Assembly: GCA_032622095.1 (NCBI GenBank)
Contig: CP136061.1
Coordinates: 50,351,797-50,415,796 of the forward strand
Length of the DNA: 64,000 nt
Source: Siphonodentalium dalli
Lineage: Eukaryota; Mollusca; Scaphopoda; Gadilida; Siphonodentaliidae
Direction of reading: 5' to 3'
Part shown: piece by piece, positions 55,901 through 64,000 of the stretch
Layout of the letters: each line of letters begins with the position of its first letter
Position numbering within the stretch: position 1 is the first letter of the stretch
Position numbers and translations under genes: made by a program
The notes under the pieces: generated by a model
What the model was told of the DNA's origin: nothing
The model's input: only the letters and a program-made list of their open reading frames with translations
Database searches by the model: none

Positions 55901-58900
55901 GTGTAAAATCGGCCCTAAAAAAATAAAATAATAAAAAACATTTTTTTAGATTTTTAAAAAATTATTAAAATTGTAAAAAATTGTAAAAAATAATAACAAA
56001 TGATGAAAAATTGTTAGGCCAATGCATTCTCTTATATATGCGAGGCGACCTGTGGTCGACTCGCATATATAAGAGAATGCATTGGCACAGGGTATATGGG
56101 TTGGTACAAAAATCGGACCTGGCACTCAAAGGGTTAACACAAAGGTGTGAATATGGAAAATAATTGCACTGCTTTCACAATGGATATGCGCTATAAAAAT
56201 ATCTTAGTTCATTTGTAACTTAGTTTTGTTTGCAAAGGTTATTGGGTACAACTATAGTTGATTATTATTTTGATATACCTGTTTTAAAAATGGGATGTAA
56301 TTTTGATATGTCTGTTAATATTCGTTTCCAGTTGGTAACTTTAGTTCTTAACCAAATGGAATGAAATTTGGTATGTAAGTTCAAGTTCAAGCCTTGAAAT
56401 AGGGTGTCTGTCATTTGCAGAATGAGGTCCCCTCTGGGGACCTCTTCTGCTTACACCTCAGCAGAATCAGGTTCCCAGGGGGTGAATTTGGTGATGCTAG
56501 CCAGTTTTGGAATCTCTCTCTAATGCAATTTGAAACAATTATACAGCATATTATTCTACACTGGGGGGTGGTCTTGTTGAATAAACAATCATACAGGCGT
56601 ATTATTCTACCGTGGGGGTGGTCTTGTTGAATAAACAATCATACAGGCGTATTATTCTACCGTGGGGGTGGTCTTGTTGAATAAACAATCATACAGGCGT
56701 ATTATTCTACAGTGGGGGTGGTCTTGTTACTTGCGCCAGTCTATACTGGACGCAAGTAATGTTTTCGGTCCGAATCTTTGTCTGTTTATTTGTCTGTCCT
56801 TCCGCGAATATGTTACGTCATACCGGAAGTACATAGAGTAAAGAATGCACATGCGCTAATATGAAATGATTGCATCAATTGCAATTTAAATCCACATATA
56901 TACTTAATTTGGATTCTTATCTGGTTTTGTTTTGGTAATAAATCGTGATAAATGAAAAATATTGAATGATTTCTTTCTGGAAACCGATAAAGATGCCATG
57001 ACGTCACGACGCACATCAGGACGTCACAAGCTACATGGGCGCGCAAAACACCAGACATAATTGTGTCGATGTCCAGACAGCTGAGACTCGTATTATACGG
57101 GCAGGCTAAACCATTCTACCTGCCGACAACTTCGTGTTTTACTGTTATAAATATATATAAAGTGGACAATAGTACTGTCCATTAGAAGCCTATTTTATGT
57201 AACTTAAAACTCGGGGAAATGTGTTGAGATCATGTCTAAAGGATGTGTGCGGAATCTTTTTTTTTTTTCTCGCAAAGACAGTGAGATGCGAAAATATTTC
57301 TGTAAACATTCTTTGAAGTTCAAAACATATTCGAAAGATCCTGGTGCATATAAATCATGTCCGAAATCATGTCCGGCCAAACAGTCGAGCGTGTGGTTCA
57401 ATTGAGAAACAATTGCACTAAAAATGTGAATGTTGAAACATATGCATTTGGCCTTATTAATTAACTGGGAAAACAAGCTTTCTCATTCTCAACGCTATAG
57501 ACATTTTGATGATATGTTCCCGAAGACTGTATAGATCAGTCGCTAAGGGCATGTTCACATTGACACACTGTTAATCAAAGACTACATAACCAATGATCGC
57601 GTGTCTTTTATTTATTTGTGTCGGTATTTATAATTTACTTTGATGGTTTTTGCCACTGTAGTGCAGTGGCACTTGATACCATTCTAGTCAAACTAGTAAT
57701 TTAACCCAATTGGTTTAATATATATATTAGCATCATCGGCAACCAATCGTGTTCACACCCTTCATATGAACGATTCTATATTGTTCCATAAATATGCCAA
57801 ACTCCTACGTATTAATAACACTATCATTAGTGTAATAGATCAACTTGAGATATTCTCTCCGTATACACAAATATTTCAGCGATGGATGAACTGAGATTTT
57901 ATATCTAGATTTTTTTATCGATCTCTCAAACGAGGGGCCACCACCGTGGTTCAAACTGTTGTTGGTAAGATATCACAAAACATGCCAAATGTGCGATGGG
58001 CGCAAGTTTTGGCAGCTCCAGTAAGTGCAATCTAGTTGAATAATAGATTTGACAGCTGATGATTGTGACAACGCTATTTCTGGTTCAATCTCGTCCTTGC
58101 TGTTTTACTGTATCTGGATTTGATATTAATTCTTGAATTTTATAATTTTGCAGAGCCAGTCTACTTCTACATAAAAATCATAATTTTATTTGATAATTCT
58201 TTAATTTTAGTATTTTGTCGAGCCAGTGTACTTCTACATAAACACTGTGTTCTCGCTACATGCTGTCCTTGTATGTTCACTCTACGCCATCTCATGGATG
58301 CTCACAGGATCATGGCTGTCTGGTGTCATCGCAGCCTGTTTCTATATGTCCAACAGGTATGATAACCTTTCATTACTAAATGGGATCATCCATCTTGTTG
58401 TATACATTTGATATATATATCCATCTTGTTGTATACATTGGAATGGTCTATTATTCATTATTCATTTGTAGGGGTGTTTTGATCATTCAAGTACAGAAGA
58501 CATAGTATTTCTTTTCCTTCTTTTGGAGGGAATATTCAGATAATAAGTTAAAAAAATTGCTAAACATATAGAAACATTCCCCATGTCAACTACTCAACAT
58601 TGAGTATTTAAACCCTTTCTTTACTGAATGGATTCTCCCATTAAGTTATAAAAGTATACATTGGAATGGTCTATTATTCATCTGGAATAGGAATAGGAAA
58701 TAGAGGCAGACAATAGATAAGGCCAAACTTTTTTATTTTACTGCTTTACGGATCCGCCAACCCTGTTTTCTGTGGCCTGACAAGGAAATAAAAATCAAAT
58801 ATAATTTTTATTTTTATTTTCGCAGCCGACAGCTGTTTCTGCTTATCAGTAACAAATTATCTAACCACATTTCACTGATTAAAGATGCATAGGACACACC

Positions 58901-61900
58901 AACTATAGATATCTCTGGCTTTAATTACTTTTAACTACATCCAAAATGAAAACTGAGAAGTCAGCTTGAGTTTATGCGTTGGCCACCAAGATACCTGTAT
59001 GCTTTCTATAAATCTTGACATCTCTTTAAAACTTTAAATGGCCTTTAGAATACATTTCGTATTCCTGGGAATTTGTGGTGATCTTTATGACTGAAGACCA
59101 ATAACAGTCCACAAGGTTTCTTAGATAGGAATGACAAACTAATGAGTATGTGGGTTTGCTCAAGTTACACATTCACTTTTTATCACTACCACTAATCTCA
59201 TCATTCCCATGTGTGTATTAGCCCTCTCTATACTAAATACTCATTGACCAGACAAGTAGATTCCTTAGGAAATGTTCAAATAATAAGTTCTAAACTTATT
59301 ATCTGAACATTTCCCACCAACTAATAGGAATCCTTCTGCAAATATATTATCTGTCGGCTACTTATTTTTCCATGACATCCATCCAGATGAATAATGGACT
59401 TTTTCAATGCATACATTATAACTGAATGGGGGAGTCCATTTATTCAATAATTAAAATGTTGAACAAAAACAAACCCTTTATTTCTGGATTTTTTCAATAT
59501 TATTCAATAATCTGAGCTATATGTTTCAAATAATAGTACTGGATTTGAATTTTGTGATATACATCCAAAAAGTGTTCTCTATAAATGACTGACAGAGAAT
59601 TATAAAGACAAAGTTACCACCTTAGCAAATGTCAAAAAAAAAAAAAAAGATTCAAGCATTTTTATTTTTATTTTTTTTCCGACCGACCCAACCAAAACAA
59701 GGTTAAAAAAATCCGTAAAGCAGAAAAATAAAAAAGTTTGGCCTAATACAAGTGCAGAAGGATTCCTATACGTTGGTGGGAATGTTCAGGATTTTTGTTG
59801 AACTAATTAATAGAGAACTGAATAATAGGGAACTACTCGTCAATGTGTATTTAGTAAAGAAAAGGTGAATCACCAAATGGTTAACAGTCTGAAATTCTGA
59901 ATAAATCCACATAGTTTATTTAACCCTTTCTCTATTATATATTTATTGATGAGAACCTCCCTTATGAAATGTTCAAATAATAAATTCAACATAGGTCGTT
60001 TGTTGAATTTATTATCTGAACTTTACTCACCAATGAATATGAATCCTTCAGCGCTTGTTATACACCATTTATTTTATCAGTCTGTCAATCTGTCCATCCG
60101 TTGTCTGTCAATCTGTCCATCTGTCCATCCATCCATTAATATTATTGGTTTCTGATCGATAACTCCAGTTTGAGTTATTTGATCTGAACTAAAGTTGGAA
60201 TGTGTATTTCCCAGCTAAAGGTACAGGCCAAGTTCGAATATGGGTTCCGTCCAATATTTGTATGTGAGTTACGGCTCTTTTTCGACGTAGAATTTGATCG
60301 ATTTCATAACATTTCGGTTTCTGACCAATAACTCCAGTTTGGATTATTTTATCTGTACCAAATCTGGTATGTGTGTTTCCCAGCAAAGGTACGGGCCAAG
60401 TTCGAATATAGGTTCTGTCCAATTATTTTCACATGAATTACGGCCATGTTGTGACTTATAATTTGATCGCATTTTGGTATTGGAAATTATTAACCCTTTG
60501 AGTGCCAGGGGCCGATCTCATCGCCCTAAACCTACAAAATAAGTCTGTTAAAGAATATAAGAATAAATTATTAAAATTGTAAAAAATTGGTAAAAAAAAA
60601 AAAAAAAAAAAAAAAATTGTTAGGCCAATGCATTCTCTTATATATGGGAGGCGACCTATGGTCGACTCACATCTCACATATATAAGAGAATGCATTGGCA
60701 CAGGGTATATGGGTTGGCAATCAGATATTCTTTGTAAGCTCCAATTAATATTTTATTTTGCGGTAGTACAATTCGAAATAACTAAAGATAGTATTTTGTC
60801 ACGACCTAGCGATGCTCTTTATTTTGCCACGACCTAGCGATGCTCTTATTTTGCCACGACCTAGCGATGCTCTTTATTTTGTCACGACCTAGCGATGCTC
60901 TTTATTTTGCCGCGACCTAGCGATGCTCTTTATTTTGCCACGACCTAGCGATGCTCTTTATTTTTCCACGACCTAGCGATGCTCTTTATTTTGCCACGAC
61001 CTAGCGATGCTCTTTATTTTGCCACGACCTAGCGATGCTCTTTATTTTGCCACGACCTAGCGATGCTCTTTATTTTGCCACGACCTAGCGATGCTCTTTA
61101 TTTTGCCACGACCTAGCGATGCTCTTTATTTTGCCACGACCTAGCGATGCTCTTTATTTTGCCACGACCTAGCGATGCTCTTTATTTTGCCACGACCTAG
61201 CGATGCTCTTTATTTTGCCGCGACCTAGCGATGCTCTTTATTTTTCCACGACCTAGCGATGCTCTTTATTTTGCCACGACCTAGCGATGCTCTTTATTTT
61301 GCCACGACCTAGCGATGCTCTTTATTTTGCCACGACCTAGCGATGCTCTTTATTTTGCCACGACCTAGCGATGCTCTTGTATTAACTTATCATCAAACTT
61401 TTGTCTGCTAATTAATCCTGAACATCCCCTTCGAAGAATAATAGACCATTCCATTGTATACCTTTATAACTGAATGGAAGAATACATTTTATTATATAGA
61501 AAGGGTTAAATCAATGTAGAATTGATTCAAATAAGATTTTAATAAGTTTTTTCAAATGGGAGTGAGATATCTAATGATACATCTGCTATGCTTTGAGCAC
61601 TTGATTTCTTTCTTGGAAGGCAATAAATATTGTTATTTTGTTCAAACTTTCACCCAGACTGCTCCAAATGCTTTTATATTTAGCACCATGGAAATGATAG
61701 ATCAAGCATGGTTGTGGTCTGTTGGTAAAACTGTTGTAAAACAAATTAGAAACATTACAATAATAAATATTAAAATTATATGGGCTTAAATTTGTCGTTG
61801 ATCATATGCATTCATATCTCTCTTTTTTGTCGTGCAGTTGAAAAAAGAAGTCGTGTAGCAGTCCTGTATTATGATTTGTTGTATGCACGTATTATTTATA

Positions 61901-62044
61901 TGATTTATTTTTACTTACAGAATTGACACAACAAGAGTTGAGTATACCATTCCACTGAGGGAATGCTTCTCTCTGCCGTTTCTATGGTTACAGTTAGCAG
62001 CTATTACATTCTATTTCCGTCCAAACATCAGACACCTACCAGAG
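46672..62044 (+). CDS. DPY19L3: DPY19L3 C-mannosyltransferase, first five exons, 3' end outside window
   Basis: DPY19-like proteins are multi-pass ER membrane enzymes of GT-C type that transfer mannose from dolichol-phosphate-mannose to tryptophan, for example in thrombospondin repeats. Exons 46672-46950, 52767-52857, 55723-55844, 58211-58356 and 61921-62044 join in phase to 254 codons of the roughly 700 expected. A basic Pro/Ser-rich cytosolic N-terminus (1-55) precedes the first membrane helix (about 61-80). The first lumenal loop has ATLHEN.LWFSN and EREISFRTESGLYYSYYK. Next come YDNRTES..TINILARMNIY, EPVYFYI, hydrophobic helices and IDTTRVEYTIPLREC. The NIYQEV, EPVYFYI and IDTTRVE.TIPLRE motifs fit DPY19L3 better than L1, L2 or L4. 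The start ATG has A at -3. Introns are 1.8-5.8 kb and full of repeats. Confidence 0.92.
46951..48389. other. DPY19L3 intron 1, proximal part
   Basis: Contains a non-coding repeat of the AAATTTGAATCC..CAGCACA type (47170-47560, two degenerate copies) and a CpG-richer patch near 47750-47890. No exon recognised. Confidence 0.5.
48390..49690. repeat. Array of TTACGCTTAAGCGTAA-like palindromic motifs
   Basis: About fifteen variants of a 16-20 bp dyad centred on CTTAAG, including a perfect ATTTGCGCTTAAGCGCAAAT at 49022-49041. The spacing is irregular, unlike a minisatellite. A G-tract of about 18 lies near 49505. Confidence 0.75.
49690..50485. repeat. Four tandem units of 186-205 bp
   Basis: Units share ACAGGTCTGGGTGAACCACC (starts near 49741, 49946, 50132, 50337), one or two GATCGGGCTAAAATA blocks and GGATAAAGGGAGTAGGCCTA. 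Length differs by the number of the 19-bp GATCGGGCTA blocks. Confidence 0.93.
50486..52465. other. DPY19L3 intron 1, distal part
   Basis: A 95-codon open frame on the minus strand at 51002-51289 (contains NRNHPNNDDRLARTTGRTAK) matches no family I know. Two GGAATGAAATTTGGTATG-type repeat units lie at 51420-51720. Confidence 0.4.
52311..52386 (-). repeat. Possible tRNA-derived SINE head
   Basis: On the minus strand, TGATGGCCCAGTGG resembles a Pol III A box and GGATCGAATCA a B box about 45 nt later. The acceptor-stem pairing is poor, so this is not a functional tRNA gene. Confidence 0.3.
52465..52690. mobile_element. Composite MITE with TATATGCGAG-type module, diverged
   Basis: Related to 9829-10185: TTTTATGATGGGATATATG head, two decayed palindromes and a TTTTTTGCAAAATTTCAGTC tail. 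It ends about 75 bp before DPY19L3 exon 2. Confidence 0.6.
52767..52857 (+). CDS. DPY19L3: DPY19L3 exon 2
   Basis: Encodes QVEREISFRTESGLYYSYYK and QMVETDSLAQ plus one base; a family signature. Acceptor TTATAG, donor CAGG|GTAAGG. The last bases, CATTGGCACAGGGTAA across the donor, equal a MITE end found elsewhere in the window. Confidence 0.9.
52875..53283. mobile_element. Palindromic hAT-like MITE, long form
   Basis: Ends CCTGAATTAGTGTGTCTGTC and inverse AATTCAGGCTTG. The left core has lost about 35 bp. Begins 18 bp after the DPY19L3 exon 2 donor. Confidence 0.7.
53309..53416. mobile_element. Half copy of the TA-flanked palindromic MITE
   Basis: Right arm only, GAGAGCTTTCCGATGAATGG to GCATTACTGTA. 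Confidence 0.75.
53699..54494. mobile_element. hAT-like element, shorter relative of 31629-32869, inverted
   Basis: Ends CATGGTTGCCAATACTGG / TTTGGCAACCCTG, ATGTCGAT duplicated at 53691-53698 and 54495-54502. The body is the reverse complement of the copy in the nested gene, with an internal deletion of about 450 bp. Confidence 0.88.
54503..55722. other. DPY19L3 intron 2, nothing recognised
   Basis: Unique-looking AT-rich sequence; a short minus-strand frame at 55210-55434 has no recognisable family. Confidence 0.45.
55723..55844 (+). CDS. DPY19L3: DPY19L3 exon 3
   Basis: Encodes GFVDLMYDNRTESPSTINIL, ARMNIYQEVILATFYKVL, ending RLQ at CAG|GTCTGT. A TTAA-flanked MITE begins within 12 bp of the donor. 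Confidence 0.9.
55856..56133. mobile_element. piggyBac-like MITE flanked by TTAA
   Basis: TTAA at 55852-55855 and 56134-56137; ends CCCTTTCAGTGCCAGGGGCC / GGACCTGGCACTCAAAGGG. Carries the TATATGCGAG palindrome at 56014-56094. Confidence 0.88.
56389..56512. mobile_element. Palindromic hAT-like MITE, truncated
   Basis: CAAGCCTTGAAATAGGGTGT head, a collapsed core (GAGGTCCCCTCTGGGGACCTC) and part of a second one. Confidence 0.72.
56565..56725. repeat. 51-bp tandem repeat, about three copies
   Basis: Unit GTGGTCTTGTTGAATAAACA plus ATCATACAGGCGTATTATTC and TACCGTGGGGG. Confidence 0.92.
56726..58140. other. DPY19L3 intron 3, nothing recognised
   Basis: No coding signal; minus-strand frames near 56813-57058 and 57204-57476 lack recognisable motifs. 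Confidence 0.45.
58145..58245. repeat. 67-bp tandem duplication over DPY19L3 exon 4 acceptor
   Basis: AGCCAGT.TACTTCTACATAAA occurs at 58154-58175 and 58221-58242. The upstream copy has its own TTTTGCAG but opens onto ATAAA, giving a stop in frame. Confidence 0.88.
58211..58356 (+). CDS. DPY19L3: DPY19L3 exon 4
   Basis: Encodes YFVEPVYFYINTVFSLHAVL, then two hydrophobic stretches (LVCSLYAISWMLTG, WLSGVIAACFYMSN). Acceptor TTTTAG, donor AACAG|GTATGA. A duplicate of its first 30 bp lies just upstream. Confidence 0.9.
58357..60489. other. DPY19L3 intron 4, hairpin repeats
   Basis: Two related hairpins with AAATGTTCAAATAATAA arms lie near 59255-59330 and 59940-60045. GTATACATTGGAATGGTCTA recurs near 58430, 58650 and, inverted, near 61440. 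Two units of ACTCCAGTTTG.ATTATTT at 60155-60460. Confidence 0.55.
60494..60715. mobile_element. piggyBac-like MITE, truncated at right
   Basis: TTAA at 60490-60493 and CCCTTTGAGTGCCAGGGGCC head; palindromic module at 60615-60707; the right CACTCAAAGGGTTAA end is missing. Confidence 0.75.
60792..61378. repeat. 28-bp minisatellite, 21 copies
   Basis: Unit CTTTATTTTGCCACGACCTA plus GCGATGCT, with only rare variants (GTC or GCG for GCC, TTTTCC, one 27-bp unit). Confidence 0.97.
61379..61920. other. DPY19L3 intron 4, 3' part
   Basis: An open frame at 61556-61789 lies before exon 5 but lacks DPY19 motifs; judged chance. Confidence 0.45.
61921..62044 (+). CDS. DPY19L3: DPY19L3 exon 5
   Basis: Encodes IDTTRVEYTIPLRECFSLPF and LWLQLAAITFYFRPNIRHLPE-type continuation. 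Acceptor TTACAG, donor GAG|GTAAGA, phase 0. Followed 95 bp later by a TA-flanked MITE. Confidence 0.92.
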
Positions 62045-62138
62045 GTAAGACCATGATGTTCGTCCAAACAAGGTTAGACCGGTTTTTGTTTGAAACATTT
62101 GCTACAGTTCTATGCAGATTATAGATCTGCTGCTAATA

Positions 62139-62597
62139 TGTGACCCGCCATATCAAATCCAGTCGTAAGTCGGGATTTTTTTTACCCTGTGCCAATGCAT
62201 TCTCTTATATATGCGAGTCGACCATAGGTCGCCTCGCACATATAAGAGAATGCATTGGCCTAACAATTTTTTACAATTTTAATAATTTTTTCTTGTATTC
62301 TTTAACAATTTTATAATTTCACCCATACAGAGCCCCAGACAAACATGAGCAGACGACACTCTTCTATATGCTTCTATATATGTGTGGGGCTCCCTGCAGG
62401 GTAATGGATGTTTTTTATTTTATGTCCTAAAAATTGTAAGAAACATTTATTTTAAAAAAATGATAAAAAATTGTTAGGCCAATGCATTCTCTTATATATG
62501 CGAGACGACCTATGGTCGACTCGCATATATAAGAGAATGCATTGGCACAGGGTAAAAAAATCCCGACTTACGACTGGATTTGATATGGCGGGTCACA
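62139..62597. mobile_element. Tc1/mariner-like MITE, TA-flanked
   Basis: Ends TGTGACCCGCC / GGCGGGTCACA, TA duplicated; nearly identical to 26063-26502, including the central TATATGTGTGGGGCTCCC segment. Confidence 0.9.
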
Positions 62598-62599
62598 TA

Positions 62600-64000
62600 T
62601 ATACATTTTATTACTACAGTGAATTGTTCTGGCCACAGTATCATGTTAAGTTGAAGAGGTCAGATTGCTGGATCAAATGAGCCGCCGAAGGTGGAGACAT
62701 GATGCGATGACCTGATCAATTCAGCAGCGACCATCATAGAGAGCTCTATGGGAAACATCTTGTCCCTAAAATGTGCCTATTTTTATCATAGGGAGAAGTC
62801 TCTATTATATAAACCAGGATGCATATTTCAAGACAGCATATTTGACGTGTATTATTACTGATTATAATGGTGTACTTCAGTGTACTTACTCATCATAATG
62901 GTAGTATAAATGAGCTCTTGTATTGCATAATACTTATTGGATAACAGAAATGTGAGGATGGAGATTAAATTGAACTCCAGCCTTTATGACTTCTCCCTGA
63001 TAACAGTCCATTTCATCCTAATAATCTTATATGGAGAAGTCATTTCTCCCAATTTGCATTTTCTGGGCTGATTCTGGCCAGACCAACCCATTAATAGGAC
63101 ATTTTGATGTTGACATTCAAAAGAGGAAGATTTAAAGATGGATTATCTCTTTAAATAACAAATTTGATATAGTTGCATGGGTATAAAATAATAAATATGA
63201 ACTTAAGACCCCTGTCCGGAAAGGCTTCTCTCAATTAATATTGATTTTGTTTCGAATATTTTATTATGAAATGAGATGATTAATTGGGACACTTTATTTG
63301 TCTATTTTTAGAACAGACCATTTGGGTGATACCATATAGTGATAGAGAGCATTAGGCTGTTCATATGGCTACGTACAGTACGTCAAATGTCCCAGATTGA
63401 TTGGCTGTATTGTTTTATTCCATAGTTATAAGCGATAATGGGTATAATTACCGTTTATTTGTGACAAAATTATGCAATAACATTCTGGTCTCTGTTAACA
63501 GTAACTACTACTGTTCATTAGCTAAACATCCACACCTTTTTAGACCAGAAAGTATTCGAAATAAAATCAATATTAATCGATAGAAGCATTTTCAGACAGG
63601 AGTCTTCAATTCAGATCTAATATTTTATACCCGGCAACTATATAACACAAAGAGATAGACCATCTTTAACATTTTGAATTTTTGTCAGCCTGGAATAAAA
63701 TCCAGTGATCGTCTCTAATATAGAGTGTCCATGCTTTCATTACCCAAAAGCGGTAGATAAAAAGTGGTAGATAATAAAAAGCTGTCTCCTTTATGAGTTT
63801 TTGTGATCGTTGTCAACATATTACTTACAGATGATTTGTGGATTTTCGCAATACCTATATGCCATATGAATGATGTTGACTTCAAGTAATTTTATATTTA
63901 TTTTACACGCTAAGCTGAAAATTGTCAAATTAAATTTTTGGTTGTCTATTATATATCTAAAACAGATTTTTTTGGTCCATCTGAGCAGATATCTTAGCTC
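62600..64000. other. DPY19L3 intron 5, nothing recognised
   Basis: No next exon of DPY19L3 seen before the window ends. Confidence 0.5.

Noticed and set aside
60792-61378. CRISPR-like array
   Set aside because: Units are contiguous 28-bp repeats without unique spacers, in an animal intron; it is a minisatellite.

Overview
This is eukaryotic, animal nuclear DNA. Both conserved genes are split into short exons with GT-AG introns. The introns are packed with miniature inverted-repeat elements (MITEs), minisatellites and tandem duplications. This repeat style, including a GACGGACGGACAGG-type repeat tail, suggests a lophotrochozoan, probably a mollusc; that placement is inference. I see no bacterial operons, rRNA genes, CRISPR arrays or convincing tRNA genes.

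Two conserved genes lie head to head. SRRM1 (SRm160, a splicing coactivator with a PWI domain and an RS-rich tail) runs on the minus strand. Its start codon is at 42042 and I found 13 phase-compatible exons down to 2998; its 3' end lies outside the window. DPY19L3 (a C-mannosyltransferase) runs on the plus strand from 46672, with five exons to 62044; the rest lies to the right. About 4.6 kb separates the two start codons and probably holds both promoters.

A third gene (nine exons, 28833-37483, plus strand) is nested antisense in SRRM1 intron 2. It lies inside a 9.76 kb segment bounded by about 34-bp inverted repeats and flanked by TTA on both sides, so it appears to be the cargo or core gene of a large PIF/Harbinger-like element. 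The 738-codon product is unrecognised and ends in a cysteine-rich, probably zinc-binding region. The natural acceptor of exon 7 leads into an in-frame TAA, so this copy is either decaying or uses another acceptor. A hAT-like element sits just behind the exon 4 donor.

The left end (about 300-1836) carries a decayed pogo/Tigger-like transposase with an intron. Elsewhere the introns hold at least five MITE families with recognisable ends and target duplications (8-bp, TA and TTAA), large palindromes, and minisatellites with 28, 37, 45/47 and 25-bp units.

The pattern I find most notable is that local tandem duplications span splice sites of the host genes. They occur at the SRRM1 exon 3 acceptor (a 51-nt in-frame alternative acceptor), the exon 5 donor (amplified into an array of decoy donors), the exon 6 donor, and the DPY19L3 exon 4 acceptor. 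The DPY19L3 exon 2 donor also shares 16 bp with the end of a local MITE family.
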